Shown: positions 52,516 through 60,241 of the stretch, piece after piece
Layout of the letters: every line of letters starts with the position of its first letter
How positions within the stretch are numbered: position 1 is the stretch's first letter
Assembly (NCBI RefSeq): GCF_001046635.1
Contig: NZ_KQ130460.1
Location: 88,135 to 152,134 of the forward strand
Source of the DNA: Novosphingobium barchaimii LL02
GTDB taxonomy: Bacteria > Pseudomonadota > Alphaproteobacteria > Sphingomonadales > Sphingomonadaceae
Direction: 5' to 3'
DNA: 64,000 bases
Notes under the pieces: model-generated
What the model was told of the DNA's origin: nothing
Seen by the model: the letters and a program-made list of their open reading frames with translations, nothing else
The model's database searches: none
Position numbers and translations under genes: made by a program

Positions 52516-53665
52516 TGGCGTGCAGGACCAGAAGAACGGTTCCGGCCCCGATGCTAGTGAAAGCGTGATCGAGAAGAAGAACCGCAAGCCGCTTTTGATC
52601 GGCGTTGCGGTGGTGGTTGTGGCGGTTGCCGCGATCTACTTCCTCTATGACGAGTTCATCGGCAGCCGCTCGGTCTCGACCGACAACGCTTACGTCGGGG
52701 GCGAGAGCGCGGAAGTGACCCCGCTCACCGCCGGCCAGATTGCCGAAGTGCTGGTCACCGATACCCAGCCGGTGCGCAAGGGACAGATCCTGATGCGCCT
52801 CGACGACAGGGACCAGCGCATAACGCTCGCCCAGGCAGAGGCGCAGGTGGAATACGCGACCCGCCGCTACGGCCAGTCTTTGGCGAACGAAAACGCGCTG
52901 GGCGCGGCGGCAGATGCGAGCGCCACCCAGATCGCTTCGGCGATCGCCAAGCAGGCATCGGCGCAGGCCACGCTCGCCAAGGCGCAGGAAGATTTCCGCC
53001 GCCGCAACGCACTTGCCGGCGGCGGCGCCGTTTCGGCCGAGGAGCTGACCTCCGCCCGTCAGGCCCTTGCTTCGGCCCAGGCTGCGGGACAGGAAGCCCG
53101 CGCAGCGGTCGCTCAGGCGCGTGCTAGCACCAACAGCTCGCGCCGCCAGGAAGAAGCGGCACGCGCACTGACCAAGGGGACCAGCACTGAAACCGCGCCG
53201 GAAATCCTGCTTGCCAAGGCGCAGCTCGCCACCGCAAAGCTGGCGATGGAGCGTACCGTGATCCGCGCCCCGATCGACGGCATTATCGCCAAGCGTTCGG
53301 TACAGGTCGGCCAGAAGATCGAGACGGGCACTGTCGCCATGATGATCGTGCCGGTGAACGCGCTCTACGTTGACGCCAATTTCAAGGAAGACCAGCTCGG
53401 CAAGGTCCGTTCGGGCCAGACGGCCACGGTGACCTCCGACTTCTACGGCGACGATGTGGAGTTCCACGGCAAGGTCGTCGGGTTCGCAGGCGGTACCGGG
53501 GCAGCGTTCTCGCTGATCCCGGCGCAGAACGCGACCGGCAACTGGATCAAGGTGGTGCAGCGCCTGCCGGTGCGCATCGAACTCGATCCCAAGGAGCTGA
53601 AGGAGCATCCGCTGCGCATCGGCCTGTCGATGGAAGCCAAGATCGACCTGACGAGTAAGGACTGA
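52508..53665 (+). CDS. emrA: EmrA/HlyD-family periplasmic adaptor
   Basis: A 385-residue membrane fusion protein. One transmembrane helix at about 29-46 (LLIGVAVVVVAVAAIYFL) is followed by the split biotinyl-lipoyl motif (ADVTPLTAGQIAEVLV-type stretch and VIRAPIDGIIAKRSVQVGQKI), a long alpha-helical hairpin (about 105-215, alanine-rich coiled coil) and a beta-barrel (LYVDANFKEDQLGKVRSGQ). It links the inner-membrane pump to the outer-membrane channel. ATG 52508 lies within the end of the preceding gene; the stop overlaps emrB by TGATG. Confidence 0.9.
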   Translation: MTDGVQDQKNGSGPDASESVIEKKNRKPLLIGVAVVVVAVAAIYFLYDEFIGSRSVSTDNAYVGGESAEVTPLTAGQIAEVLVTDTQPVRKGQILMRLDDRDQRITLAQAEAQVEYATRRYGQSLANENALGAAADASATQIASAIAKQASAQATLAKAQEDFRRRNALAGGGAVSAEELTSARQALASAQAAGQEARAAVAQARASTNSSRRQEEAARALTKGTSTETAPEILLAKAQLATAKLAMERTVIRAPIDGIIAKRSVQVGQKIETGTVAMMIVPVNALYVDANFKEDQLGKVRSGQTATVTSDFYGDDVEFHGKVVGFAGGTGAAFSLIPAQNATGNWIKVVQRLPVRIELDPKELKEHPLRIGLSMEAKIDLTSKD

Positions 53666-55233
53666 TGGCAGGCGCTGCATCAGCAGCGGGGGCTGCCCCA
53701 AAGGCCGGCGGAGGCGCTCCGGCGCAGCCCCTGACCGGGGCCAAGCTGGTCCTTGCGGGCCTCGTGCTGGCCATGGCGAACTTCATCGTCGTTCTCGACA
53801 CGACGATCGCCAACGTTTCGGTTCCGCATATCGCGGGCGGCCTGGCGGTTTCCGTATCGAGCGGGACCTGGGTCATCACTTCCTATGCCGTCGCCGAGGC
53901 GATCTGCGTGCCGCTCACCGGCTGGCTTTCCAACCGCTTCGGCACCTTGCGCGTCTTCATGCTGTCACTGATCGGGTTCGGCCTGTTCTCGACGCTGTGC
54001 GGACTTTCGAACTCGCTTTCTATGCTCGTCGTGTTCCGTCTGGGACAGGGCTTCTGCGGCGGTCCGCTGATGCCGCTGACGCAGACCCTGCTGCTGCGCA
54101 TCTTCCCCAAGGAAATGCACCCCAAGGCAATGGCGATGTGGGCGATGACCGTTGTGACCGCGCCGATCGCGGGGCCGATCCTGGGCGGCTACATCTCCGA
54201 CAACTGGTCGTGGGAATGGATTTTCTTCATCAACGTGCCCATTGTCGCACTGATCTTCTTCGGGGTGCTCACCCTGCTGCGCGGTGCGGAAACGCCGGTA
54301 CAGAAGCTGCCGATCGACAAGATCGGCCTGCTACTGCTGGTGATATGGGTCGGCGCGTTCCAGATGATGCTGGATCTGGGCCGGGACGAGGACTGGTTCT
54401 CGTCGGGCAGGATCGTGATGCTGGCCTGTATCGCGGTGGTAGCCTTCGCCGCCTTCGTGATCTGGGAGCTGACCGAAGACCACCCGATTGTGGACATCAG
54501 CGTGTTTAGGCATCGAGGGTTCTCGGCCGCCACGCTTTCGTTGACGATCGCCTTCGGAACTTATTTCGCCTCGATCGTCATCATTCCGCAGTGGCTTCAG
54601 ACCTCGATGGGTTACACCGCGACGGAGGCGGGCAGGGCCATGGCCTTCGGCGGCGTGCTGGCGGTCGTCGCCTCGCCTTTCGTGCCCAAGCTCATGCAGC
54701 GTTTCGACCCCCGGCTTATCGTCTTCGCAGGCGTGACGTGGATTGGCATCTGTGCGCTGATCCGCATAACATGGTCGACCGAGATCACCTTCTGGACGAT
54801 CGCCACGCCGCAGCTTCTGCAAGGTATGGGTGTCTCGCTCATGATCGTGCCGCTGACCACCATCAGCTTGAGCTCGGTTCTGCCGAGGGAAACCGCTTCG
54901 GCGGCGGGTATCGCCAACTTCGGGCGAACGCTGGCAGGCGCGGTGGCCACCGCGATCGTGTCGACAATCTGGAGCGACATGTCGCGCGAAAGGTCGGCCG
55001 AGATCGCGGGGACCCTCAACGGCGCCGGCGCGGTTTCGCAAAGCCTCCAGGACAGGGGCTTTTCTGCGGAGCAGGCGCGCGGGACGATCGCGCAACTGGT
55101 GGAGAACCAGGGCACCGCCGTCGCCACCGGGCATCTGTTCGGCATCTGTGCCGTCTGCCTGTTCCTTGCCGCGCTGACGATCTGGCTGGCCCCTCGGCCG
55201 CCCAAGAACATCAAACCCGCCTCGGGGCACTGA
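53665..55233 (+). CDS. emrB: DHA2-family MFS multidrug transporter (EmrB-like)
   Basis: A 522-residue, 14-helix proton antiporter. NFIVVLDTTIANVSVPHIAGGLAVS in helix 1, the motif A region WLSNRFGTLRVF, RLGQGFCGGPLMPLTQTLLLR in helix 4, and motif C AGPILGGYISDNWSWEWIFFINVP are diagnostic. Together with the adaptor and outer-membrane factor it would export hydrophobic or acidic toxicants directly out of the cell. The N-terminal 25 residues are Ala/Gly-rich and low in complexity. Confidence 0.92.
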   Translation: MAGAASAAGAAPKAGGGAPAQPLTGAKLVLAGLVLAMANFIVVLDTTIANVSVPHIAGGLAVSVSSGTWVITSYAVAEAICVPLTGWLSNRFGTLRVFMLSLIGFGLFSTLCGLSNSLSMLVVFRLGQGFCGGPLMPLTQTLLLRIFPKEMHPKAMAMWAMTVVTAPIAGPILGGYISDNWSWEWIFFINVPIVALIFFGVLTLLRGAETPVQKLPIDKIGLLLLVIWVGAFQMMLDLGRDEDWFSSGRIVMLACIAVVAFAAFVIWELTEDHPIVDISVFRHRGFSAATLSLTIAFGTYFASIVIIPQWLQTSMGYTATEAGRAMAFGGVLAVVASPFVPKLMQRFDPRLIVFAGVTWIGICALIRITWSTEITFWTIATPQLLQGMGVSLMIVPLTTISLSSVLPRETASAAGIANFGRTLAGAVATAIVSTIWSDMSRERSAEIAGTLNGAGAVSQSLQDRGFSAEQARGTIAQLVENQGTAVATGHLFGICAVCLFLAALTIWLAPRPPKNIKPASGH

Positions 55234-55287
55234 CACGGTGTACTTTCGGGGCGCGCCTTCGGGTCGCACCAGAGGCAAAGCAGCGTT

Positions 55288-55343
55288 CCGGCCGGACGGA
55301 AGGACAGGCAGCCCCCCAGCCTCTCGCCTTTCCGTCCGGCCGG
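55288..55343. repeat. Inverted repeat with a third partial copy
   Basis: CCGGCCGGACGGAA (55288-55301) and TTCCGTCCGGCCGG (55330-55343) are perfect 14-bp inverted arms; CCGGCCGGAC recurs at 55348-55357. It lies between emrB and the DUF938 gene and could terminate or attenuate the efflux transcript, though no U tract follows. Confidence 0.5.
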
Positions 55344-55403
55344 CACACCGGCCGGACGCTCGCGCCTCTTGCGCTGGCGGCCGGCCGCACCCATCCTCGG
55401 CTG

Positions 55404-56018
55404 ATGATAAAGGATGGTTCTCCAGACGCACGCCGCCAAGCCCCGGCCACTGAGCGCAACCGCGACCCGATTCTCTCGGCCCTTCGCGAGGTACTGCCGC
55501 TTTCGGGCCGGGTTCTCGAAGTTGCTGGTGGGACCGGCGAACATGCCGTCCATTTCGCGGCTGCGCTGCCCGACCTGGTCTGGCAGCCGAGCGATTCTGA
55601 CGCGGAAGCCCGCGCCTCGATTGCGGCGTGGCGGGTTGATGCTGGCCTGTCCAACCTCCTTGAACCCATTGCGCTCGACGCCGCTGCCGGCTGGCCCGAC
55701 ATGGCCGTGGAGGCGGTGGTATGCATCAACATGATCCACATCAGCCCATGGGCGGCGACCGAGGGCTTGATGGCGGGCGCGGCGAAGGTTCTCGGCTCCG
55801 GCCATCCGCTGGTGCTCTACGGTCCGTATCGCCGCGGTGGGCGTGCGCTGGAGCCAGGCAATGCCGCGTTCGACGAGGACCTGAAGCGCCGTGACGACCA
55901 GTGGGGCCTGCGCAGCGTGGAGGATGTGCGCGCTTGCGCGCTCGACCATGGACTGGCGTTCGACCAACTGGTCGAGATGCCGGCCAACAACCTGATGCTG
56001 GTCTTCAGGAAGCGCTGA
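55404..56018 (+). CDS. DUF938 SAM-dependent methyltransferase
   Basis: A 204-residue class I methyltransferase of the DUF938 family. PATERNRDPILSALREVLP precedes the SAM-binding loop VLEVAGGTGEHAVHFA; WQPSDSDAEARASIAAW, VVCINMIHISPW and VLYGPYRRGGRALEPGNAAFDEDL are DUF938 consensus blocks. The substrate is unknown. ATG 55404 is the first codon consistent with the family; the frame continues upstream through emrB and the inverted repeat without homology. Its last 14 bases overlap the convergent MATE gene. Confidence 0.85.
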   Translation: MIKDGSPDARRQAPATERNRDPILSALREVLPLSGRVLEVAGGTGEHAVHFAAALPDLVWQPSDSDAEARASIAAWRVDAGLSNLLEPIALDAAAGWPDMAVEAVVCINMIHISPWAATEGLMAGAAKVLGSGHPLVLYGPYRRGGRALEPGNAAFDEDLKRRDDQWGLRSVEDVRACALDHGLAFDQLVEMPANNLMLVFRKR

Positions 56019-57327
56019 AGCTGCGGCGCGAAAGGCGGGGCAGGACCAGTCCCTGGCCCACGGCGCGGGCGGCGAAAAGCACCGCGAAGGCAGCCCACAA
56101 ACCATGGTTGCCCAAGGGCCGCAATCCCACCAGCAGCGCAAGATAAAGCGCCATCGCCGCCGCCATCGTCCCCAGCATTGCGCGGGTCCAACCCGCCCCC
56201 ACGAACACACCGTCGAGGACGAACGAGACGACACCCAGAAGCGGCAGCAGAGCCAGCCACACGGCATAGTCGCGAGTCGCCGCGATGACCTGCGGATCAG
56301 TGCTGAACGCGGCCGCAAGCCAAGCGCCGCCAAGCGCGTAGAGACAAGAGACCGCCAACCCGGTCAGCCCGCCCCAGAACAGCGCGGCGCGCACGGCGGC
56401 GGTGAAGCGGCTGCGGGCCCCGGCGCCCAATGCCTCGCCGCAGAGCACTTGGGCCGCGCTCTCGAAGCCGTCGAGGAGCAGGGTGGCTAGCATGAAAAGC
56501 TGGAACAGGATGCCGTTCGCGGCCAGCGTAACCGGCCCTGCCTGCGCTCCGCTACGCGCGAAGATCAGCAGTGCGGCGGTCAACAGCAGGGTGCGGGCGA
56601 AGAGGTCTCGGTTGAGGGCGAACAACTGCATCAGGTCGGCGCGGGCCCATGTCGACCGGCGGCCAATTGCCGTCAGCGCCTCGCGCGCGGCGCCTTCGCG
56701 CACCACGACCGCGGCGAGCAGCGCGAACTTGAGAGCCTCGGAACTGACCGTCGCGGCGGCTACGCCGGCCACACCCCAATGAGCCACCAGCACAAGCAGC
56801 AGGTCCAGCGCGATGTGAACAAGGTTGGCGGCGATTTCGATATAAAGGACATAGCGGACCTTGCGCTGTCCTATCAGCCAGCCCACCAGCACGCAGTTTG
56901 CCAGCCAGAGTGGCCCGGCCCAATAGCGGAACGCGACATAGGCTTGGGCATCGTCGCGCAGAGGCCCGGTGGCACCGAGCAGATCGAGCCCGATGGAGAT
57001 GGCCCAGGGCATGGCGAGTAGCAGCAGCGCAGCGATCCCCATTGCCACGGTCATGGCGCGGGCAAGGGTCTGTGGCTGTACCCACCCGTCGCTGCGCCCG
57101 CTGCCTTGGGCGGTCAGGGCGACGGTGCTGGTGCGCAGGAAGTTGAACACGTTGAGCAGGCCCAGCATGAACTTGGCCCCCAGTTCCACTGCCCCTTGCG
57201 CCGGGGCATCGCCAAGGCGGCCGATCGCCCACATGTCGGCCAGTCCGAACAGTGCCGTCGCCACGTTGGTCAGCATTGCCGGCAGGGCTATGGACCAGAG
57301 CTGGCGGGCGGTATCGCTTCGGGTCAC
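56005..57327 (-). CDS. MATE family efflux transporter (DinF-like)
   Basis: A 440-residue, 12-helix cation-coupled exporter. LWSIALPAMLTNVATALFGLADMWAIGRLGD in helix 1, FNFLRTSTVALTAQGSG, and the second half FMLATLLLDGFESAAQVLCGEALGAG followed by LDGVFVGAGWTRAML are characteristic of the DinF subgroup. Substrates may include drugs or oxidised metabolites. The 3' end overlaps the methyltransferase gene tail to tail. The 476 bp upstream holds its promoter. Confidence 0.88.
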   Translation of the reverse strand: MTRSDTARQLWSIALPAMLTNVATALFGLADMWAIGRLGDAPAQGAVELGAKFMLGLLNVFNFLRTSTVALTAQGSGRSDGWVQPQTLARAMTVAMGIAALLLLAMPWAISIGLDLLGATGPLRDDAQAYVAFRYWAGPLWLANCVLVGWLIGQRKVRYVLYIEIAANLVHIALDLLLVLVAHWGVAGVAAATVSSEALKFALLAAVVVREGAAREALTAIGRRSTWARADLMQLFALNRDLFARTLLLTAALLIFARSGAQAGPVTLAANGILFQLFMLATLLLDGFESAAQVLCGEALGAGARSRFTAAVRAALFWGGLTGLAVSCLYALGGAWLAAAFSTDPQVIAATRDYAVWLALLPLLGVVSFVLDGVFVGAGWTRAMLGTMAAAMALYLALLVGLRPLGNHGLWAAFAVLFAARAVGQGLVLPRLSRRSFSAS

Positions 57328-57803
57328 TGCAACGTCCAGGGTCGGGCGGGAAGGGCAGAGTCCTATCGGAGGGGCGGGATCATCGCAATCGGAAGCAGCG
57401 GCCCGAATCGGCCTGGCAGGCTTCGCACTTGCGGAAGAATTTCGAACGAATGGGGTGCAGTGCGCAAATTTACGAGGGTAAAACTTCGCTGACGATGCGA
57501 ACAGGGCTTGCGCAATGGCCTTATTTAGGGGACGTTGGTTATGTTGAAAGCAAATTCAAATTTTGCTGCAACTGCGAGAAATCGGCGCGCCGGAGTGATT
57601 ACTCATCCCCGGCGCGCTCTCTCCCAACACCGGTAAGGTTACAAGAACCTTTCACGGGGCACCCTGCATCAGAAAAACGGCTTGGCCAAGCAAGAATTGC
57701 AATTCTCGCTGCGCAGCATGTAAATTTTTTCGTTCCACTTTTGCGCGAGTCCTCCGTGCTTTGCGTCACTGCTCGTCCACAGCGGGAACCCGCCAGACGT
57801 TCG
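57328..57803. other. 476-bp AT-richer gap with palindromes, no gene
   Basis: Between the MATE gene start and the 3' end of the P450 fragment. Base composition from about 57480 to 57760 is clearly less GC-rich than the neighbourhood. It contains a 9-bp stem GCGCGCCGG / CCGGCGCGC with a 15-base loop (57585-57617), a 10-bp perfect palindrome CTTGGCCAAG (57681-57690) and, two bases later, a 14-bp perfect palindrome AGAATTGCAATTCT (57693-57706). The hairpin could terminate the P450 transcript and the palindromes could be operators. No coding frame is convincing. Confidence 0.5.
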
Positions 57804-58367
57804 TCACCAAACCAGCGGCAGTTGCTCTGGGCCTATCACGCCGCCGGGACGGTACTCGATCTCGGTGCCGGGCTTCACCGCGAATTTCGGGATGCGCTTC
57901 AGCCATTCCTGTAGCCCGATCTTCACTTCGAGCCGCGCGAGGTGCGCGCCCATGCAACTGTGGACGCCGACAGTGAAGGCGAGAATCGTTTTGCGCGGGC
58001 GGTCGAAATCGACCTCCTTTGGGTTCGGGAATACGTCCGGGTCGAAGTTGCAGGCCGGTAAGATGAAGGTGACACGGTCGCCCTTCTTCATCTGCACGCC
58101 GCGCATCTCGTAATCCTTGTCGAGCACGCGGCCCGAGAAGGTTACCGACCATCGGCGCAGCAGTTCCTCGACGATCTTGTCGATGTCATCCGGGCGAGCG
58201 TGGATTTCCTCCAGTTTGGCTGGGTTCTGCGCGAGGTAGAGCCAGATGTTGTTCATCGTCGCGAACACGGTGTCGAGCCCGCCGATGAACAGGAAGCAGA
58301 CGAAGCCGAAAATCTCCTTGTCCGACAAGGGCACGCCGTCAGGCGCGGCGTGGGCGATGCGGCTAAC
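57804..58367 (-). pseudogene. Cytochrome P450, C-terminal half, gene split by transposon
   Basis: About 187 codons of a bacterial class I P450 remain. SRIAHAAPDGVPLSDKEIFGF leads to the I-helix FIGGLDTVFATM (oxygen-activating Gly-x-Asp-Thr), IVEELLRRW (K-helix Glu-x-x-Arg), FDRPRKTILAFTVGVHSCMGAHLARLE (heme-ligand Cys in F-x-x-G-x-H-x-C-x-G) and a normal C-terminus. The usual ~200 N-terminal residues are missing. At 58368 the homology stops at the transposon end; the residues MQSPT before VSRIAHA come from transposon sequence. The N-terminal half should lie beyond 64000. The heme machinery is intact, so disruption is probably recent. Confidence 0.85.
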
Positions 58368-58505
58368 TGTAGGCGATTGCAAAGATACTGGCCTCTGCTC
58401 GCAAACAGCGCGGATTTCTGCTCAGATTTGCTGACAGCAGGTGGGCCATGCTGCTCACGCTATGCGACAATGTGCTCGCCATCATCCGCGCCTGCTCGCA
58501 AACGG
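58368..58505 (+). repeat. Left terminal inverted arm of the transposon
   Basis: It begins TGTAGGCGATTGCAA. Two copies of CTGCTCGCAAAC lie at 58395-58406 and 58492-58503, and the inner 55 bases (58451-58505) match the right arm inverted at 53 positions. The repeated 12-mers are probably transposase-binding sites. Confidence 0.9.
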
Positions 58506-58593
58506 AGAAGGCCTGTTCTCGCTTTCTGCCAATAGCGAGGAGTGCCGGTGAGCGGTCTGGCAGCGATCGTTCCCGCCGGGTTTGCCGTAAGCA

Positions 58594-59163
58594 TCAGCGC
58601 TCCCACTTCCTCAGGCTAGCAACGGATTGATCGTATAATGCCTGGAGCGAGCCGACCTGATTGTCTCGGAAGTGAATCGTCAGCACGAGATTGTCATACG
58701 GCAGATTGGCCGTGCAGAGCCCCGGCCGCGAGCCTCCGCCCATGGCGGAGCAACTCGCCAGCGATGGAGGACGCTTCTGACCTGCTTCGGCTGGCAACTG
58801 GTATGTCCAGAAAACACCATCACTTACCTTGCGCAGTGTTCGGCCGCGCCATGAAAGCGGGCGACTTGCGCAGACAGTCGAGTTGACAAGCGCCTCTGTT
58901 CCCGCTGCGCGGGCACACATCCGCTTCTTGCTTGCCACGCCCACCAAGTTTCGCTCCGGCAAGCTTGCGCTCGGATTTAGGTAGAACGAGAACCCGTCGC
59001 TGGGATCGAGCGCTGGTAGAAAGAACGGCTTATCATTGTCGGATATGTCGTTGGCTCTCGGGATGTCGAAGACTCGTCCCTCCAACCTCCTCTCGGCCGA
59101 GGCCGAGCACGCGCTGAGCAAGCTGACGATCGATAAAGAAGCTGCGGTAAGATGCCTGTTCAT
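58594..59163 (-). CDS. Unknown putative lipoprotein carried by the transposon
   Basis: A 189-residue protein I do not recognise. MNRHLTAASLSIVSLLSACSAS looks like a lipoprotein signal with a lipobox (LLSAC). The rest is soluble, with several Cys (MCARAAG, TVCASRP, LASCSAMGG, GLCTANL) and the pattern WRGRTLRKVSDGVFWTYQLP; the C-terminus LVLTIHFRDNQVGSLQALYDQSVASL suggests an alpha/beta domain. It lies between tniB and the left end, on the same strand as the tni operon and 100 bases past the tniB stop. This is the slot where tniQ sits in Tn5053, but it has no resemblance to TniQ. Confidence 0.55.
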   Translation of the reverse strand: MNRHLTAASLSIVSLLSACSASAERRLEGRVFDIPRANDISDNDKPFFLPALDPSDGFSFYLNPSASLPERNLVGVASKKRMCARAAGTEALVNSTVCASRPLSWRGRTLRKVSDGVFWTYQLPAEAGQKRPPSLASCSAMGGGSRPGLCTANLPYDNLVLTIHFRDNQVGSLQALYDQSVASLRKWER

Positions 59164-59263
59164 GCCGGCAGGCTATGAGAGAAGCGCAACGTCCACAATC
59201 GGTGGCACAGACGACATGCGTTGCGTCCGCGTGCGGGAGATACCAAGGCGAGGACAGCCAGTA

Positions 59264-60241
59264 TCATATCGGCACACCGGCTTCGCGGAGCCGCTCGGTC
59301 AGGTCGCGGGTGTGTTCGGCGTCCAGCGTTCCGGCGAGGAACGCGCGTATGTCGGACGGCCGGGTGTTGAGCTGGCTGGCGAGCGCGCCCGCATCGTAAC
59401 CGTTGCGCGTCAGCGTGGGTTCGAGGTCGTCAATCGCCCGCGACAGCACCTGCTCGACGATCTCGGCCGTGACGGGCTTGGCAGCGAAGCGGAAGCCCTG
59501 CTCGAAGGCGAGTGTCAGGTGCATCTCGATCTGGAGCGGGGTGCGCAGGCGCTCGGCGATGAGGTCGATCGCGTCCTCGTTCATCAAGTCGGCAACCTTG
59601 ACCCCCTCGGCCGCACAGGCGCCGAGCAGCCAGGCAACATAGTCGCGGCGTTCGGCGCCGATGCCCTCATAGTCGAAGGTGGTCGTGCGGTAGCCGATCT
59701 CTTCCATTTGCGGGCGGCGCAGGTCGTTGCGTAGCCGAGGATGGCCGACCAGAAGGACCGACAGCAGCACGCCGGCATCAGCCACCACCTCCATCAACCG
59801 CTTGAGGCCGGTCAGCGTCTTGTGGTGCAGGTCATGCGCCTCGTCGACCACCAGTACGACCGGGCGCTTGCCCTTGCGCATGATGTCGCGCAGGTCGCGC
59901 TCGCGGCGCTCGGCCTGCTTGGGAATCTTCACCTGGGCACGGTCACCGGGCGAGAGATCGTAGAACAGCGCCTCGATCAGCGAGGGCAACGAGGTGCGGC
60001 GCTTGTCGACCGCAAGCGACTTGGCGACGGCGACCTTGCCCGCCCGGGCCAGCTCGTCCTCGATGCGGCGCAGCAGGTGCGTCTTGCCCGATCCGACCAG
60101 GCCGGAGACGACGATCAACCTGCCGGTCTGCACGGCCGCACAGACCTCGCGCACGAGGTTGCGCTGATGCTCTGTCTCGAAGTTGCCGACGCCTTGGAAC
60201 GGGCGGGCGAGCCCGTAGCTGGATTGAACGTCGGCGAGCAT
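59264..60241 (-). CDS. tniB: TniB-like AAA ATPase, transposition helper
   Basis: A 325-residue ATPase. Walker A is GLVGSGKT at 47-54, Walker B VVLVVDEAHDL has Asp133-Glu134, and LLVGHPRLRNDL holds the sensor region; a helical C-terminal domain follows (SRAIDDLEPTLTRNGYDAGAL). It belongs to the TniB/ExeA/IstB/MuB-like group that picks target DNA and activates the DDE transposase. It overlaps the end of tniA by one base (TGATG). Confidence 0.88.
   Translation of the reverse strand: MLADVQSSYGLARPFQGVGNFETEHQRNLVREVCAAVQTGRLIVVSGLVGSGKTHLLRRIEDELARAGKVAVAKSLAVDKRRTSLPSLIEALFYDLSPGDRAQVKIPKQAERRERDLRDIMRKGKRPVVLVVDEAHDLHHKTLTGLKRLMEVVADAGVLLSVLLVGHPRLRNDLRRPQMEEIGYRTTTFDYEGIGAERRDYVAWLLGACAAEGVKVADLMNEDAIDLIAERLRTPLQIEMHLTLAFEQGFRFAAKPVTAEIVEQVLSRAIDDLEPTLTRNGYDAGALASQLNTRPSDIRAFLAGTLDAEHTRDLTERLREAGVPI

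Noticed and set aside
54591-55403. Upstream extension of the DUF938 gene over emrB
   Set aside because: The extension is out of frame with emrB and shows no homology; family alignment starts at ATG 55404.
59036-59734. Plus-strand frame opposite tniB and the lipoprotein gene
   Set aside because: It overlaps the Walker-motif-bearing TniB on the other strand and has no motif of its own.
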